Source: Zhengella mangrovi
Lineage (GTDB): Bacteria; Pseudomonadota; Alphaproteobacteria; Rhizobiales; Rhizobiaceae
Direction: 5' to 3'
Assembly: GCF_002727065.1 (NCBI RefSeq)
Contig: NZ_PDVP01000004.1
Location: 62,001 to 126,000 of the forward strand
Length of the DNA: 64,000 nucleotides
Below are positions 1-14,059 of the stretch, piece by piece (the first letter of the stretch is position 1; each line of letters begins with the position of its first letter). The position numbers and the translations under genes are program-made. The notes beneath the pieces were generated by a model that saw nothing but the letters and a program-made list of their open reading frames with translations, had not been told where the DNA came from and did not search any database.

Positions 1-148
1 CGCGTTCGAACAACTCGTTGAACCGCGCCTCGATGGAGCGGTCGAGATCGCTGGCGCCATAGGCCCGGGCGAAACCGGCCGCGTGGCGCTGCAGGTTGGC
101 GGAGATGGCCGGGTGGCAGCCGGACCAGTTGTCGGAAGCGAAGTGCAT
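1..148 (-). CDS. ltaE: Low-specificity L-threonine aldolase, N-terminal fragment
   Basis: The first 49 codons of a gene that runs off the left edge. The visible N-terminus (MHFASDNWSG, then CHPAI, HAAGFARAYG and RFNELFER) has the layout of PLP-dependent threonine aldolases, which cleave threonine or allo-threonine to glycine and acetaldehyde in the cytoplasm. The SDNWSG segment is the usual start of the family. The ATG at 148 follows an AAGGAA ribosome site about 8 bases upstream on the minus strand. The gene is divergent from gltB, with a 565-bp spacer between them. The PLP lysine lies outside the window, so the call rests on N-terminal similarity only. Confidence 0.8.
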   Translation of the reverse strand, partial: MHFASDNWSGCHPAISANLQRHAAGFARAYGASDLDRSIEARFNELFER

Positions 149-713
149 GGACCGTATTCCTTCACGTCGAGGCAGGTTGCGAACGGGAGGCGCGACATTG
201 GCTTGCATCGGCGGAGGCTTCAAGTGCGGTCGTAATCCGGCCTGCCCGGGCGGCCCCTTGCGAATGCCCCGCGTGCCCGGGATGCGGACCGGGCTTGCGC
301 AATAATCATTCGTATGCGTTGGATTTCCTGTAATATAGTTGCATTTCCCGCCCCGATTTTTTCCGTTTCCATCTTGTCTAAGATGACGCTTTATGGCATA
401 CGCTGCGGATAGGACAGCAATGCTGTCTTATTTTCGGTACGAAGGTCCGAAACGGGATTTGCACCCGCTTCGGTTTTCGTGATGCGGAATGCGCTGTATA
501 GAGCGTTTGGCCAGGGTCGGCGACGACATGCCGGGTTCGGGCCTGGGCAGGCTGCCAGCGGGGCGCTGGCGCCACGTGCCCATGATCGACAGCCCCGACG
601 GCTTTTCGAAAGATATGCCGAAACAGAGAACCGGGAGAATCCAGGACGGATCATCCCAAGCGTTGGTGACCGCTCCCGACTGCAGGCCGGGAGCCCTTTG
701 GAGGACAATGGCG
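149..713. other. Intergenic region between ltaE and gltB
   Basis: 565 bp with no convincing gene. The segment 300-440 is AT-richer than its surroundings and probably holds the divergent promoters. A 15-bp palindrome, GACAGCA-A-TGCTGTC (413-427), is followed by TTATTTTC. It could be an operator for the glt operon or a weak terminator-like hairpin. The frame of gltB stays open back to 489, but this stretch has no ribosome site and its translation does not resemble GltB. A GGAGG at 700-704 marks the true gltB start. Confidence 0.6.
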
Positions 714-5429
<4,716 letters not shown>

Positions 5430-5434
5430 GCAGG

Positions 5435-5761
5435 ATGATCACCACGACAACCAACACGATCGAGGGTCACCAGATCGTCGAGTATCGCGGCATCGTCACC
5501 GGCGAGGCTATCCTGGGAACCAACATTTTCCGGGACCTGTTTGCCGGCATCCGCGACCTCGTCGGCGGCCGCTCCGGCTCCTACGAAAAGGTGCTGCGCG
5601 ATGCCCGCGAAACGGCGATCCGCGAGCTTGAGGACGAGGCTCAGCGCCTGGGCGCGAATGCCGTGATCGGCATCGACCTCGATTATGAGAACATTTCCAC
5701 CGGTTCGAGCGGCTCCATGCTGATGGTTTCGGCCTCGGGCACCGCCGTGGTGATCCGGTGA
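5435..5761 (+). CDS. UPF0145 (YbjQ-like) protein inside the glt operon
   Basis: 108 residues of the YbjQ/UPF0145 family, sometimes called a heavy-metal-binding domain. These proteins are small, soluble and form pentamers; no biochemical role is settled. Family marks seen here are the N-terminal [13 protein letters not shown], the central [17 protein letters not shown] and the C-terminal [14 protein letters not shown]. The start is the ATG six bases after the gltB stop. The stop is 14 bases before the gltD start, so the three genes are almost certainly co-transcribed. A UPF0145 gene between gltB and gltD is unusual, because the two subunit genes are normally adjacent. Family assignment is firm; a link to glutamate synthase is inference from position. 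Confidence 0.9.
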   Translation: MITTTTNTIEGHQIVEYRGIVTGEAILGTNIFRDLFAGIRDLVGGRSGSYEKVLRDARETAIRELEDEAQRLGANAVIGIDLDYENISTGSSGSMLMVSASGTAVVIR

Positions 5762-5775
5762 AGAGGGTGTAAGCA

Positions 5776-7233
5776 ATGGGCAAGGTAACTGGTTTTCTCG
5801 AAATCGACCGGCAGGTGCACAAGTACCAGCCGGCCTCCGACCGCATCCGGCACTTCAAGGAATTCACCCTGCCGATGTCGGACGAGGCCGTTCAGAAGCA
5901 GGCCGCACGCTGCATGGACTGCGGCATTCCCTACTGCCACGGGCCGACGGGCTGCCCGGTGCACAACCAGATCCCGGACTGGAACGATCTCGTCTACAAC
6001 GGCGACTGGGACGCGGCGATCCGCAACCTGCATTCGACCAACAACTTCCCTGAGTTCACCGGACGCATCTGCCCGGCGCCGTGCGAGGAAGCCTGCACGC
6101 TGAACCTGGAAGACATTCCCGTCGCGATCAAGACGGTGGAACAGGCAATCGCCGACAAGGCCTACGAGACCGGCTTCATCAAGCCGCAGCCGGCCGAGAC
6201 GAAGACCGGCAAGCGGGTGGCGGTCATCGGTTCCGGCCCTGCCGGCATGGCGGCTGCCCAGCAGCTTGGCCGCGCCGGCCACGAGGTTCACGTCTACGAA
6301 CGCGAAAGCAAGCCGGGCGGGCTGATGCGCTTCGGCATTCCCGATTTCAAGATGGAGAAGCACTTCATCGACCGCCGCGTGAAGCAGATGGAAGGCGAGG
6401 GCGTCACCTTCTTCTGCAATGTCGATGTCGGCGTCGACAAGACCGTCGACGAGTTGCTGGCCGGCTATGATGCCGTGCTCTATTGCGGCGGCTCGGAAAC
6501 GCCGCGCGAGGCGGGCATCCCGGGTGCCGATCTCAAGGGCGTGCACGATGCGATGCCCTTCCTCGTCCAGGCCAACAAGCGCGTTGGCGGCGAGAACATC
6601 CAGTCGGTTGCCTGGCCGTCCGAACCGGTCGTGGCCGGTGGCAAGCACGTCGTGGTCGTCGGCGGCGGCGATACGGCATCGGACTGCGTCGGCACGTCAT
6701 TCCGCCAGGGAGCGGTTCGCGTGACGCAGCTCGACATCCGTCCGCAGCCCCCGGCTGTCGAAGACAAGATGACGGTGTGGCCGTACTGGGCGACCAAGAT
6801 GCGGACATCGTCGAGCCAGGCGGAAGGCGCGGAGCGCGAGTTCCAGGTGGCGACGCTGGAATTCGTCGGCGACGAGGACGGCGTCCTGACCGGCGTGAAA
6901 TGCTGCCGGGTGGACGAGACCCGCAAGCCGATCGCGGGCACCGAGTTCATCATCCGCGCCGATCTGGCCTTCATCGCCATCGGCTTTGCCGGACCGATCG
7001 ACGGCGGGCTGATGACGGAGATGGACGGCAAGCTGACCATCAATGTCGACCGCCGCGGCTCGAAAAACGTCGCCGCCGACGAGACGAGCTACAAGACCTC
7101 GGTCGACAAGTTCTACGCTGCCGGCGATGTGCGCCGCGGCCAGTCGCTGGTGGTCTGGGCGATCCGGGAAGGCCGCCAGGCCGCCCACGCCATCGACAAG
7201 GACCTGATGGGTCACACGGTCCTGCCGCGCTGA
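5776..7233 (+). CDS. gltD: Glutamate synthase (NADPH) small subunit, GltD
   Basis: 485 residues, the usual length of the beta subunit that takes electrons from NADPH through FAD to GltB. The N-terminal iron-sulfur domain has Cys46, Cys49, Cys54 and Cys60 (CMDCGIPYC then GPTGCP), plus a second cysteine group in [11 protein letters not shown]. The FAD-binding Rossmann motif GSGPAG is near residue 152. The NADPH-binding motif [11 protein letters not shown] is near residue 293. The C-terminal [18 protein letters not shown] is the second FAD-contact motif. It is third in the operon after gltB and the UPF0145 gene. A strong intrinsic terminator lies 24 bases past its stop. Confidence 0.97.
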   Translation: MGKVTGFLEIDRQVHKYQPASDRIRHFKEFTLPMSDEAVQKQAARCMDCGIPYCHGPTGCPVHNQIPDWNDLVYNGDWDAAIRNLHSTNNFPEFTGRICPAPCEEACTLNLEDIPVAIKTVEQAIADKAYETGFIKPQPAETKTGKRVAVIGSGPAGMAAAQQLGRAGHEVHVYERESKPGGLMRFGIPDFKMEKHFIDRRVKQMEGEGVTFFCNVDVGVDKTVDELLAGYDAVLYCGGSETPREAGIPGADLKGVHDAMPFLVQANKRVGGENIQSVAWPSEPVVAGGKHVVVVGGGDTASDCVGTSFRQGAVRVTQLDIRPQPPAVEDKMTVWPYWATKMRTSSSQAEGAEREFQVATLEFVGDEDGVLTGVKCCRVDETRKPIAGTEFIIRADLAFIAIGFAGPIDGGLMTEMDGKLTINVDRRGSKNVAADETSYKTSVDKFYAAGDVRRGQSLVVWAIREGRQAAHAIDKDLMGHTVLPR

Positions 7234-7256
7234 TCGCGCGTCACGGACGGTCTGTG

Positions 7257-7286
7257 AAGACGGCGCCCGCGGGCGCCGTCTTTTTT
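7257..7286 (+). terminator. Rho-independent terminator of the glt operon
   Basis: An 11-bp GC-rich stem (AAGACGGCGCC / GGCGCCGTCTT) around a 4-base loop, followed directly by TTTTTT. It sits 24 bases past the gltD stop and ends the operon cleanly before the next small gene. Confidence 0.92.
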
Positions 7287-7392
7287 CATATTCGGAAATT
7301 GAGATGGATCAAGGCAGCCGGCCCAAACCGGCGCAAACCTTCGCGCTGTCCGGCGTGGCCAGAGGGTCGGCCGGCTTACCTGGAGGTGGGTT

Positions 7393-7587
7393 ATGCTGAA
7401 AATCCTTGGTGCCATCTATATCCTTGTCGCACCGACCATCATGGGCATCCTGATCGTTGCCCTTCTGACGATGAACATGTTCGAAAGCAGCAAGATTGCC
7501 CTGGCGGCCGCCGCCGGCGCTGTCATTGCCCTGCCGGTTGCGTGGTTCGTTTCGAAGCACATCCTGGCATTGACCAAGGGGGCATAA
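7393..7587 (+). CDS. Small two-helix inner membrane protein
   Basis: 64 residues with two hydrophobic segments, about residues 4-27 (IYILVAPTIMGILIVALL) and 35-53 (KIALAAAAGAVIALPVAWF), and a short charged tail. A strong GGAGGTG site lies just upstream of the ATG, which supports real translation. Similar 60-65-residue proteins are common in Hyphomicrobiales, where databases often label them 'CTP synthetase'. This protein has no synthetase or amidotransferase feature, so that name would be wrong. It stands alone between the glt terminator and a convergent gene. Function unknown. Confidence 0.8.
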   Translation: MLKILGAIYILVAPTIMGILIVALLTMNMFESSKIALAAAAGAVIALPVAWFVSKHILALTKGA

Positions 7588-7623
7588 GCAGTTCCGGCCA
7601 CGGAAGGCCGGGTAGCCGCCCGG

Positions 7624-8844
7624 TCATCCGCCGGCAGGCGCAGAAGGTGTGGAAGCCGGCGCAGGGCGCGAGAAATCGTCCGCCCGTCCCGGTTCCGGCG
7701 CTGGCGCGACACCTTCGATCGTCAATCGCTGCAGCACGGTCGGTTCCCCGACCGGCGCCGTTGCTGCTGCCGGTTCCGGCACGCGACCCAGAAGCTCGTC
7801 GCCACCGTCCAATGCCGGATCGGTCAGCGAGACAGGGACCGTACGGTCGATCTTCTGCTGCGTCGTCACCGGGTTGAGCGTCAGGTTGGGCAGCATTTCG
7901 GGCGTCAGCTTGCCGATGTTCGGGTCGACGGCGGCGCCCAGGATCTTCTTCAGCGGTTTCTCGGCGTAGAAGGCGATCTTGCGTCGTCCGGCGCCGGTGA
8001 TGTTGATGCCGTCGGAGGACCGCAGGCGGACGACCTGGCCGTTGACGTCGGGGCCGGTCGCGATAAAATTCCCGTTCTCGTCGACGAAGCCGTTCCAGAT
8101 ATCGACGAATTCGCCGCCGTTGGCGGTCGCGATCGACTTGTAGAAATCGTTGAAGGCCAGCATGTCGGCCGTCATCGAGCTCGACCGGAAGGACGGAGCG
8201 CCGACCCACACGTAGGGCACGGAGGCATTCTTCAGTTCCGTCGCGAATGTCTCGACGCGCTTCTTGTATTCCGCGTCCCATTCCTCCGAGCGCAGCGCCA
8301 GCCGCCCGCCGTCCGTCTGCATCTGCTGGCGGTCGTTTGATCCGATCATCATCGCGACGACAGCCGGCTTTTCTTCCTCGAGGATCGCCTTGATCTGGCC
8401 GGGCCAGTCATAGAAATCGTTGCGGACAAAGCCGGACGATCCGTTGGATCGGTCGACGACGATCACGCCGGGCAGGTCGGCGAATGCATCCTTCAGGCCG
8501 TCGGCGAGGCCGCCGGCCATGAAGTCACCGACGACGAGAACCTTGCGCGCGTTCTCCAGCTTCTCAACCGCCGGCTCGGCCGCGGGTTGCGCGGCCGGGG
8601 CAGCATTCTGCGACCGGGGCCGGGTGGACCGGATGGTGCGCTTGGGCGACGGCCGGGCCTTGGGCCTCTTGCGCGGTTCCGGCCGGAAGAGCTTGCGGAA
8701 GAAGCCGCGAAGGCCCGACTGGCCGTTGTCGAGCGAACCGGCGGGCGCGGCCCAGACCGGCTCGACCGACACGGCACCGGCCATGGACAGGCAGACGAGG
8801 GCTGCCAAAACCATGCGCAACAGCCTGCTGCCGGTCCAGCCCAT
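7624..8844 (-). CDS. Periplasmic SGNH-hydrolase-fold protein (DUF459 type)
   Basis: 406 residues. An N-terminal hydrophobic segment (VLAALVCLSMAGAVS) ending near VWAAPA is a likely signal peptide. A basic, Pro/Ala-rich linker with many Arg and Lys follows (residues 45-95). The SGNH-like domain starts at VLVVGDFMAGGL. Block III, with its conserved asparagine, is seen in MMIGSNDRQ. In the first block the usual nucleophile serine (GDS) is Phe, and the C-terminal Asp-x-x-His is DGIN, so the classical catalytic serine and histidine both seem absent. The start at 8844 has GGAG six bases upstream. It lies 9 bases after the stop of the lytic transglycosylase gene, so the two form an operon that suggests an envelope role. 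Enzymatic activity is uncertain. Confidence 0.8.
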   Translation of the reverse strand: MGWTGSRLLRMVLAALVCLSMAGAVSVEPVWAAPAGSLDNGQSGLRGFFRKLFRPEPRKRPKARPSPKRTIRSTRPRSQNAAPAAQPAAEPAVEKLENARKVLVVGDFMAGGLADGLKDAFADLPGVIVVDRSNGSSGFVRNDFYDWPGQIKAILEEEKPAVVAMMIGSNDRQQMQTDGGRLALRSEEWDAEYKKRVETFATELKNASVPYVWVGAPSFRSSSMTADMLAFNDFYKSIATANGGEFVDIWNGFVDENGNFIATGPDVNGQVVRLRSSDGINITGAGRRKIAFYAEKPLKKILGAAVDPNIGKLTPEMLPNLTLNPVTTQQKIDRTVPVSLTDPALDGGDELLGRVPEPAAATAPVGEPTVLQRLTIEGVAPAPEPGRADDFSRPAPASTPSAPAGG

Positions 8845-8853
8845 CCGTTTCTC

Positions 8854-10074
8854 CTATTGCCTGCGCAAGACGTTGAGGACTTCTTTGCTGGGATAGCCGT
8901 CCTGCGTCAAGCCGGCCTGGGCCTGGAACGCCTTGATGGCGGATTCCGAGCCGCTGCCGATCTTGCCGTCGATCTCGCCTTCGTAGAGCCCCTTGCGGGC
9001 GAGGTGCTTCTGCAACTCCTCCTTCTCGGCGAAGGAGAGCGGGGTGAAGGGGCGCTCCCAGTCGTGTTCGAGGCCGCCGAAACCGGCGATCTCGTCGGCG
9101 AGGAGGCTGACGGCCAGCGCGTAGGTGTCGGCATTGTTGTAGCGCTTGATGACGAAGAAGTTCTTCAGCATCAGGAACGCCGGGCCGTCGCGGCCATCGA
9201 GCGCTTTCAGTTCGGCGCTGTCGGAGCCGCGCGGGAAGGGCTTGCCGTTGGTGCGGCGCACGCCGATGCCTTCCCATCTCGACAGGCTCATGGAGCCGGC
9301 CGGGAACTTGCGGCCACGCGGCAGCTTTACCTCGTAGCCCCAGGTCTTGCCCGACTGCCAGCCATTGCGTGCCAGCAGGTTGGCAGCCGTCGCCAGCGCA
9401 TCGGGTACGGAGTTCCAGATGTCGCGGCGGCCGTTGCCGTCCATGTCGACCGCATAGGCCTGGTAACTGGTGGGAATGAACTGGGTATGGCCCATGGCGC
9501 CTGCCCAGGAGCCGGTCAGGTGGCTCTCGTCGATGTCGCCGGTCTGCAGGATCTTCAATGCCGCGATCAGCTGGCGGCGCGCGAACTTGGCGCGGCGCTT
9601 GTCGGCATAGGCCAGCGTGGCGAGCGACCGGGGAACATTTCGCATGACCCGATCATTTGTGAGAATGCGCCCGTAGTTGGATTCGATGCCCCAGATGGCG
9701 ATCAGGATATGCCGGTCAACACCGAAGCGCCGCTCGATGCGGTCGAGCCAGCCCTTGTACTTGCGTGCCATTGCACGGCCCGTGGCAATCGATTCATCAT
9801 GAACGCGATTGTCGAAATACTGCCACAGGGGCGCCTTGAACTCGGGCTGGTAGCGGGCCTTCTCCAGCACCTCGGGGTCGGGCTCGGAGACGCCGCGAAA
9901 GGCGCGGTCGTAAGTGGACGACGAGATGCCGTTGCTCGCGGCAACGGACTTGAAGCCGGCGATCCAGCGCTTGAAGCCGGCATCCGCCTGGGCGGGCGCG
10001 GACGCGAGGAAAGCACAGAGGAACGAGGCTGCAGCTGCGCGAAAGACATTTCTTCCAGCGATGCGGAACGTCAT
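8854..10074 (-). CDS. Lytic murein transglycosylase (MltB/SLT_2 family) with PG-binding domain
   Basis: 406 residues. The chosen ATG at 10074 follows a GGGAGA site and begins a clean signal peptide (FRAAAASFLCAFLASAPAQA). The catalytic domain has the MltB-family motif AIWGIESNYGRI, with the catalytic Glu in IES, and the downstream GAMGHTQFIPTSY and AVDMDGNGRRDIW. The C-terminal 60 residues (HLARKGLYEGEIDGKIGSGS) form a peptidoglycan-binding domain. The enzyme should cleave MurNAc-GlcNAc bonds to 1,6-anhydro products in the periplasm. The frame is open further upstream, but that part lacks a signal peptide and ribosome site. Probably co-transcribed with the SGNH-like gene downstream. Confidence 0.92.
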   Translation of the reverse strand: MTFRIAGRNVFRAAAASFLCAFLASAPAQADAGFKRWIAGFKSVAASNGISSSTYDRAFRGVSEPDPEVLEKARYQPEFKAPLWQYFDNRVHDESIATGRAMARKYKGWLDRIERRFGVDRHILIAIWGIESNYGRILTNDRVMRNVPRSLATLAYADKRRAKFARRQLIAALKILQTGDIDESHLTGSWAGAMGHTQFIPTSYQAYAVDMDGNGRRDIWNSVPDALATAANLLARNGWQSGKTWGYEVKLPRGRKFPAGSMSLSRWEGIGVRRTNGKPFPRGSDSAELKALDGRDGPAFLMLKNFFVIKRYNNADTYALAVSLLADEIAGFGGLEHDWERPFTPLSFAEKEELQKHLARKGLYEGEIDGKIGSGSESAIKAFQAQAGLTQDGYPSKEVLNVLRRQ

Positions 10075-10265
10075 GACAGTCTCCCTGGTTCGGATATCGG
10101 CCATTCTGTTCACAGACGGGTTAGGAATTGGTTTACCATAAGAGCGCCTGCCCCTCCGAATCGTCCGCCAAAGCGTGAAATTCACCGCCATCTGACCGAT
10201 TTCTTAAACATCAACCGTGGCAAGACTGCGCCAAACCACGGTCAAAGCCCAGGAACCGACTCCCC

Positions 10266-11135
10266 ATGAAAAAACTTCGCAAGGCTGTCTTTCCCGTTGC
10301 CGGTTTCGGCACCCGTTTCCTTCCGGCCACGAAGGCCATCCCCAAGGAAATGCTGACGGTGGTGGACCGGCCGGTTATCCAGTACGTGGTCGACGAGGCG
10401 CTGAAGGCGGGAATCGAGCACCTGATCTTTATCACCGGGCGCAACAAGGGGGTTATCGAGGATTATTTCGACATCCAGTACGAACTGTATTCGACGCTCG
10501 AAGCGCGCGGCAAGGACGAGCCGCTCAAGCAGTTGAAGGCGATGCAGCCGGCGCCCGGAACGACGAGCTTCACGCGCCAGCAGGAGCCGCTGGGCCTTGG
10601 CCATGCCGTCTGGTGCGCGCGCGACCTGGTGGGCAACGAACCCTTCGCGCTGCTGCTGCCGGACATGATCCTGCAATCGGAGAACAATTGCATGAGCGAG
10701 ATGGCGGCGCTCTACGAGAAGTCGGGCGGCAACGTGGTGTCTTTGCAGGAATGCCGGCCAGAAGACGCCTACAAGTATGGCATCGTCGGGCGCGGCAAGG
10801 ACGTGCACAACGGCTTCGAACTGACCGAGATGGTGGAGAAGCCGGCGCCGGGCACCGCGCCGTCCAACCTGTTCATCAACGGGCGCTACATCCTGCAGCC
10901 GGAGATCTTCGACATCCTGGAAACGCAGGAGCGCGGCGCCGGCAACGAGATCCAGCTCACCGACGCCATGCTGACGCTGAAGAATTCCCAGGCCTTCTAC
11001 GGCTTTCACTTCAAGGGCCGGACATTTGACTGCGGCAACCCGGAAGGCTTCATCGAGGCCAACCTGGCGATGGCGCACGCGCGCGACGACATGCGCGACC
11101 ATGTTACCGACCTGGCGAGGGCGATCGCGGGCTGA
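10266..11135 (+). CDS. galU: UTP-glucose-1-phosphate uridylyltransferase GalU
   Basis: 289 residues, the family norm. It makes UDP-glucose from UTP and glucose-1-phosphate for exopolysaccharide, lipopolysaccharide and glucan synthesis. The N-terminal nucleotide-binding motif is [17 protein letters not shown], followed by QYVVDEAL. The loops [13 protein letters not shown] and LLLPDMIL carry the uridine and metal contacts. [13 protein letters not shown] and [10 protein letters not shown] match the C-terminal half. The rhizobial orthologue is often called exoN. It is transcribed divergently from the lytic transglycosylase and convergently to the beta-barrel gene, so it is probably a single-gene unit. 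Confidence 0.96.
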   Translation: MKKLRKAVFPVAGFGTRFLPATKAIPKEMLTVVDRPVIQYVVDEALKAGIEHLIFITGRNKGVIEDYFDIQYELYSTLEARGKDEPLKQLKAMQPAPGTTSFTRQQEPLGLGHAVWCARDLVGNEPFALLLPDMILQSENNCMSEMAALYEKSGGNVVSLQECRPEDAYKYGIVGRGKDVHNGFELTEMVEKPAPGTAPSNLFINGRYILQPEIFDILETQERGAGNEIQLTDAMLTLKNSQAFYGFHFKGRTFDCGNPEGFIEANLAMAHARDDMRDHVTDLARAIAG

Positions 11136-11162
11136 GCAGCCGCGCCCGGGACCGCCGGCGGA

Positions 11163-12881
11163 TCAGCGCTGCAACTTCAGGCCGAGGAAGGCGGAGTTGG
11201 TTGTGTAGTCGCGTCCGGGCAGGTTGCTGGTCAGGCGTTCGTGGCGGACCCGGGCCGACAGGCCGACATTGCGGTTCAGCCACCAGGTGAAGCCAAGCTG
11301 GCCGGCGAGCGTCATGTCACGGTCGCCGGTTCCCGAATAATCACGCAAGGACGCCGAGAGCTCCGCGTTGGCCGTGAAGTTGGCGCGGATCTGGCGCTCG
11401 AAGCCGAGCGTGGCGGACTGGAGCAGCGAACCCGATTCGCCCGCCGTCGTCGTGCCTTCCACCGTCGTGCCGGCGGTGAGCGAGACCTTGGTGCCGCGCT
11501 GCGGAGACCAGTTCAGGTTGGCCAGCAGCGACAGGCCGCCGATGTCGGCCAGGCGGGCGTCGTCGAGCGATTCGCGGACATAGCCGACGGCGAGGTCGCC
11601 ATTCAGCTTTTCACCGAGGTCCAGCGCGACGCCGCCGCGAAGCGCGTAACGGTCGGCGGACCGGGCGTAGCCGGAGGCGTCGATCCGGTTGTCATAGACG
11701 CGGCGGCCGTATTCGACTTCCACGAAGGGGGTCAGCGCCGGAGAAACGGCATAGCCGACGCGCAGCCTGGCATCGGCGAGCGTGAAGTTGCGGTCGGTCT
11801 GCGAGAGCGTGCCGCCGCCGGCCAGGCTGGCATCGCCATAGGCATCGCGCGAGATTTCCCCGGTGATCGCGTAGCGCAGTTGCCCGGCGGTTCTTTCGAG
11901 GCCGAGGCTGGCATCGAACCGGTTGAGCAACGGGCGCGTCGCGCCGGCGGGAATCGCGACCGGGCTCTCGGCGGCCTCGCGGCGCAGTTCGTAGCCGGCC
12001 GCGGCATTGATGGCGTGATCACGGCCCACGTCGTAGCGCAGCTTGCCGTCGATGCCGAGGTTGGGCTCGCTTTCACCGGGGCCGGAGACGGCCTGGCGCC
12101 AGGCGGCGAATGCATTGATCTCGGCCTGGTGGACGGACCAGTCCGATACCGCCTTCAGGCGCAAGGTGGTGTCGGAAAAGATGCCGGATTGCTTGTTGGT
12201 GGAACTGAGCGCGTTGTCGGTGGCGGTCAGGCCGGTTTCCAGGGTCGGGGTGACGGTAAACGTTCCGATGCGCAGGCCAAGCGGCGCGTAGGGATCCTGC
12301 TCGCTCGCCGCGTCGATCTGGTCGACCGTCGGAGTGCGGACATTTTCCGGCAGAACCCGGGTGTTGCGCTCCTCATCGTCTTCCGTCACGGACCGGGTGC
12401 GGATCGTTCCGGTGAGCAGATCCTGCGGGTCCTTGGCATCCGCGGTCGCGGACTTTTTCTTTTTCTTCGCGGTTGTACCGGGCTCGCTCGCGGTCGCGGC
12501 CGGATCGTCCTGCGTGCGGGCGCGAACGCCCATCGGCAAGCGCGGCGCCTGCGGATCGAGGCCGATGACCACCGTACGGTCAGCCGGATCAAGGCCGGCC
12601 TCGGGATCATCCTCGGGGATGTAGGGCTTCGGGGTTGCTGTCTGTCCGTTGGCCTCGGCCGTGGGCTTTTTCTTTTTCGTCAGGGCGGTCGACCGCGCTG
12701 TCAGCGGTTCTTCCTTCAACAGGGAAACCGGCGCCTGGTCGTCATCGACATTGCCGCGCAACCCGGGAAGCGACTGGGCCGTGGCCACGGAAATATCCAG
12801 CGCGGCCAGCGCCACCGCCGTGGTCAGGACCCTGGCGAGGCGTCCATGCCCGATCCGCAAGAATTCTGGCACCCGGTTCAA
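11163..12881 (-). CDS. Outer membrane beta-barrel protein (BBP2-like)
   Basis: About 572 residues. A signal-peptide-like N-terminus ending near SVATAQ is followed by about 180 residues of low-complexity, charged sequence with two lysine tracts (TKKKKPTAE and AKKKKKSATAD). From about residue 200 the protein has alternating amphipathic strands typical of a barrel (FTVTPTLETGLTATDNAL, then many GYELRRE-like strands), ending in FLGLKLQR. This matches the putative beta-barrel porin 2 family in alphaproteobacteria. The reading frame begins with TTG at 12881 and no strong ribosome site is visible, so the exact start is uncertain. It converges on galU. Substrate unknown. Confidence 0.72.
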   Translation of the reverse strand: MNRVPEFLRIGHGRLARVLTTAVALAALDISVATAQSLPGLRGNVDDDQAPVSLLKEEPLTARSTALTKKKKPTAEANGQTATPKPYIPEDDPEAGLDPADRTVVIGLDPQAPRLPMGVRARTQDDPAATASEPGTTAKKKKKSATADAKDPQDLLTGTIRTRSVTEDDEERNTRVLPENVRTPTVDQIDAASEQDPYAPLGLRIGTFTVTPTLETGLTATDNALSSTNKQSGIFSDTTLRLKAVSDWSVHQAEINAFAAWRQAVSGPGESEPNLGIDGKLRYDVGRDHAINAAAGYELRREAAESPVAIPAGATRPLLNRFDASLGLERTAGQLRYAITGEISRDAYGDASLAGGGTLSQTDRNFTLADARLRVGYAVSPALTPFVEVEYGRRVYDNRIDASGYARSADRYALRGGVALDLGEKLNGDLAVGYVRESLDDARLADIGGLSLLANLNWSPQRGTKVSLTAGTTVEGTTTAGESGSLLQSATLGFERQIRANFTANAELSASLRDYSGTGDRDMTLAGQLGFTWWLNRNVGLSARVRHERLTSNLPGRDYTTNSAFLGLKLQR

Positions 12882-13029
12882 ACGCGCTATCCGTCATTGG
12901 TTGCGCGGGCGGTCGCCCGCATTTCTTGACGAAATCTAAAACAGCGTGGTTAACGCTTTCTTTCACCGGCGCGCGCGGTCATGCGAAACGTTGGACAGAC
13001 GCGCGGCGAAGCGCTACAGGCTTCAACTC

Positions 13030-14028
13030 ATGAACAGGCTGAAACTCTCTTCCGCGATCGACCGCCAGGAGGCGGTCGCCTCGGCGCTAAGGACGCTCTC
13101 GACCGAGCGGACCGGGCTGAATGCGCTCATCGAGGCCATGGAAAACGGCCTCGGCGAGATCTTTGCCGAAGCCGCTTCCGTGCTCGCGGCCGTCAAGGGG
13201 CGGGTCATCGTCACAGGAGTCGGCAAGTCCGGCCATATCGGGTCGAAACTGGCCGCCACGTTCGCCTCCACCGGAACGCCGGCCTATTTCGTGCACCCGG
13301 CCGAGGCCAATCACGGCGACCTCGGCATGATCACCTCCGACGACGCCATCATCGCCATTTCGTGGTCCGGCGAAACGGAGGAACTGAAGGGGATCGTTGC
13401 CTATTCGCGACGGTTTTCCATTCCGCTGATCGCCCTGACCGCGGGAACGGATTCGGCGCTCGGTCGCGAAGCCGACGTCGTCGTCGCGCTGCCACGGACG
13501 CAGGAAGCCTGTCCGCACGGCCTGGCGCCGACGACATCCACCCTGCTGCAACTGGCCATGGGCGATGCCCTGGCCATCGCGCTGCTGGAGGCCCGCGGGT
13601 TCACGCCGGACCACTTCCGCACCTTCCACCCGGGCGGGCAACTGGGCGCGAGCCTGGTGCGGATCGGCGACGTGATGCATGTCGACGAGCGGGTGCCGCT
13701 GATCGGGGAGGGCTCGCGCATGCGCGATGCCATCCTGGAGATGACGCGCAAAGGGTTCGGCTGCGTCGGCATCGTCAACCCGGCCGGCGACCTGACCGGC
13801 ATCATCACCGACGGCGATATCCGCCGCCACATCGATTCCGACCTGCTGGCCATGTCGGTGGACCAGGTGATGACGCGCTCGCCGCGCGTTATCGGGCCGA
13901 ACGACCTGGCGGCCGTGGCGCTTTCGCGCATCAACACGTCGGCCATCACTGCGCTGATGGTGGTTGAGGCGGGCAAGCCGGTGGGCATCGTCCACCTGCA
14001 CGACCTTCTGCGGATCGGCGCGGCCTGA
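13030..14028 (+). CDS. kdsD: D-arabinose 5-phosphate isomerase (KdsD/KpsF)
   Basis: 332 residues. An N-terminal SIS sugar-isomerase domain (GVGKSGHIGSKLAATFASTGTP cut across residues 65-85, then ISWSGETEEL) carries the aldose-ketose isomerase site, with the HPAEANHGDLG motif. Two C-terminal CBS domains follow (about 205-265 and 270-330). The enzyme converts ribulose-5-phosphate to arabinose-5-phosphate, the first step to KDO of the lipid A core. The ATG at 13030 is chosen because the homologous part starts just after it; the frame is open upstream but encodes nothing family-like. No strong Shine-Dalgarno is seen. Monocistronic between divergent and convergent neighbours. Confidence 0.93.
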   Translation: MNRLKLSSAIDRQEAVASALRTLSTERTGLNALIEAMENGLGEIFAEAASVLAAVKGRVIVTGVGKSGHIGSKLAATFASTGTPAYFVHPAEANHGDLGMITSDDAIIAISWSGETEELKGIVAYSRRFSIPLIALTAGTDSALGREADVVVALPRTQEACPHGLAPTTSTLLQLAMGDALAIALLEARGFTPDHFRTFHPGGQLGASLVRIGDVMHVDERVPLIGEGSRMRDAILEMTRKGFGCVGIVNPAGDLTGIITDGDIRRHIDSDLLAMSVDQVMTRSPRVIGPNDLAAVALSRINTSAITALMVVEAGKPVGIVHLHDLLRIGAA

Positions 14029-14059
14029 GCGGCCGCACCGGGTCCGTGGCAAGAGGCCG

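Noticed and set aside
7393-7587. CTP synthetase
   Set aside because: A common database label for this small membrane protein; 64 residues with two helices cannot be that enzyme.
12895-12897. ATG start for the beta-barrel gene
   Set aside because: It is not in frame with the barrel; the nearest in-frame start is the TTG at 12881.
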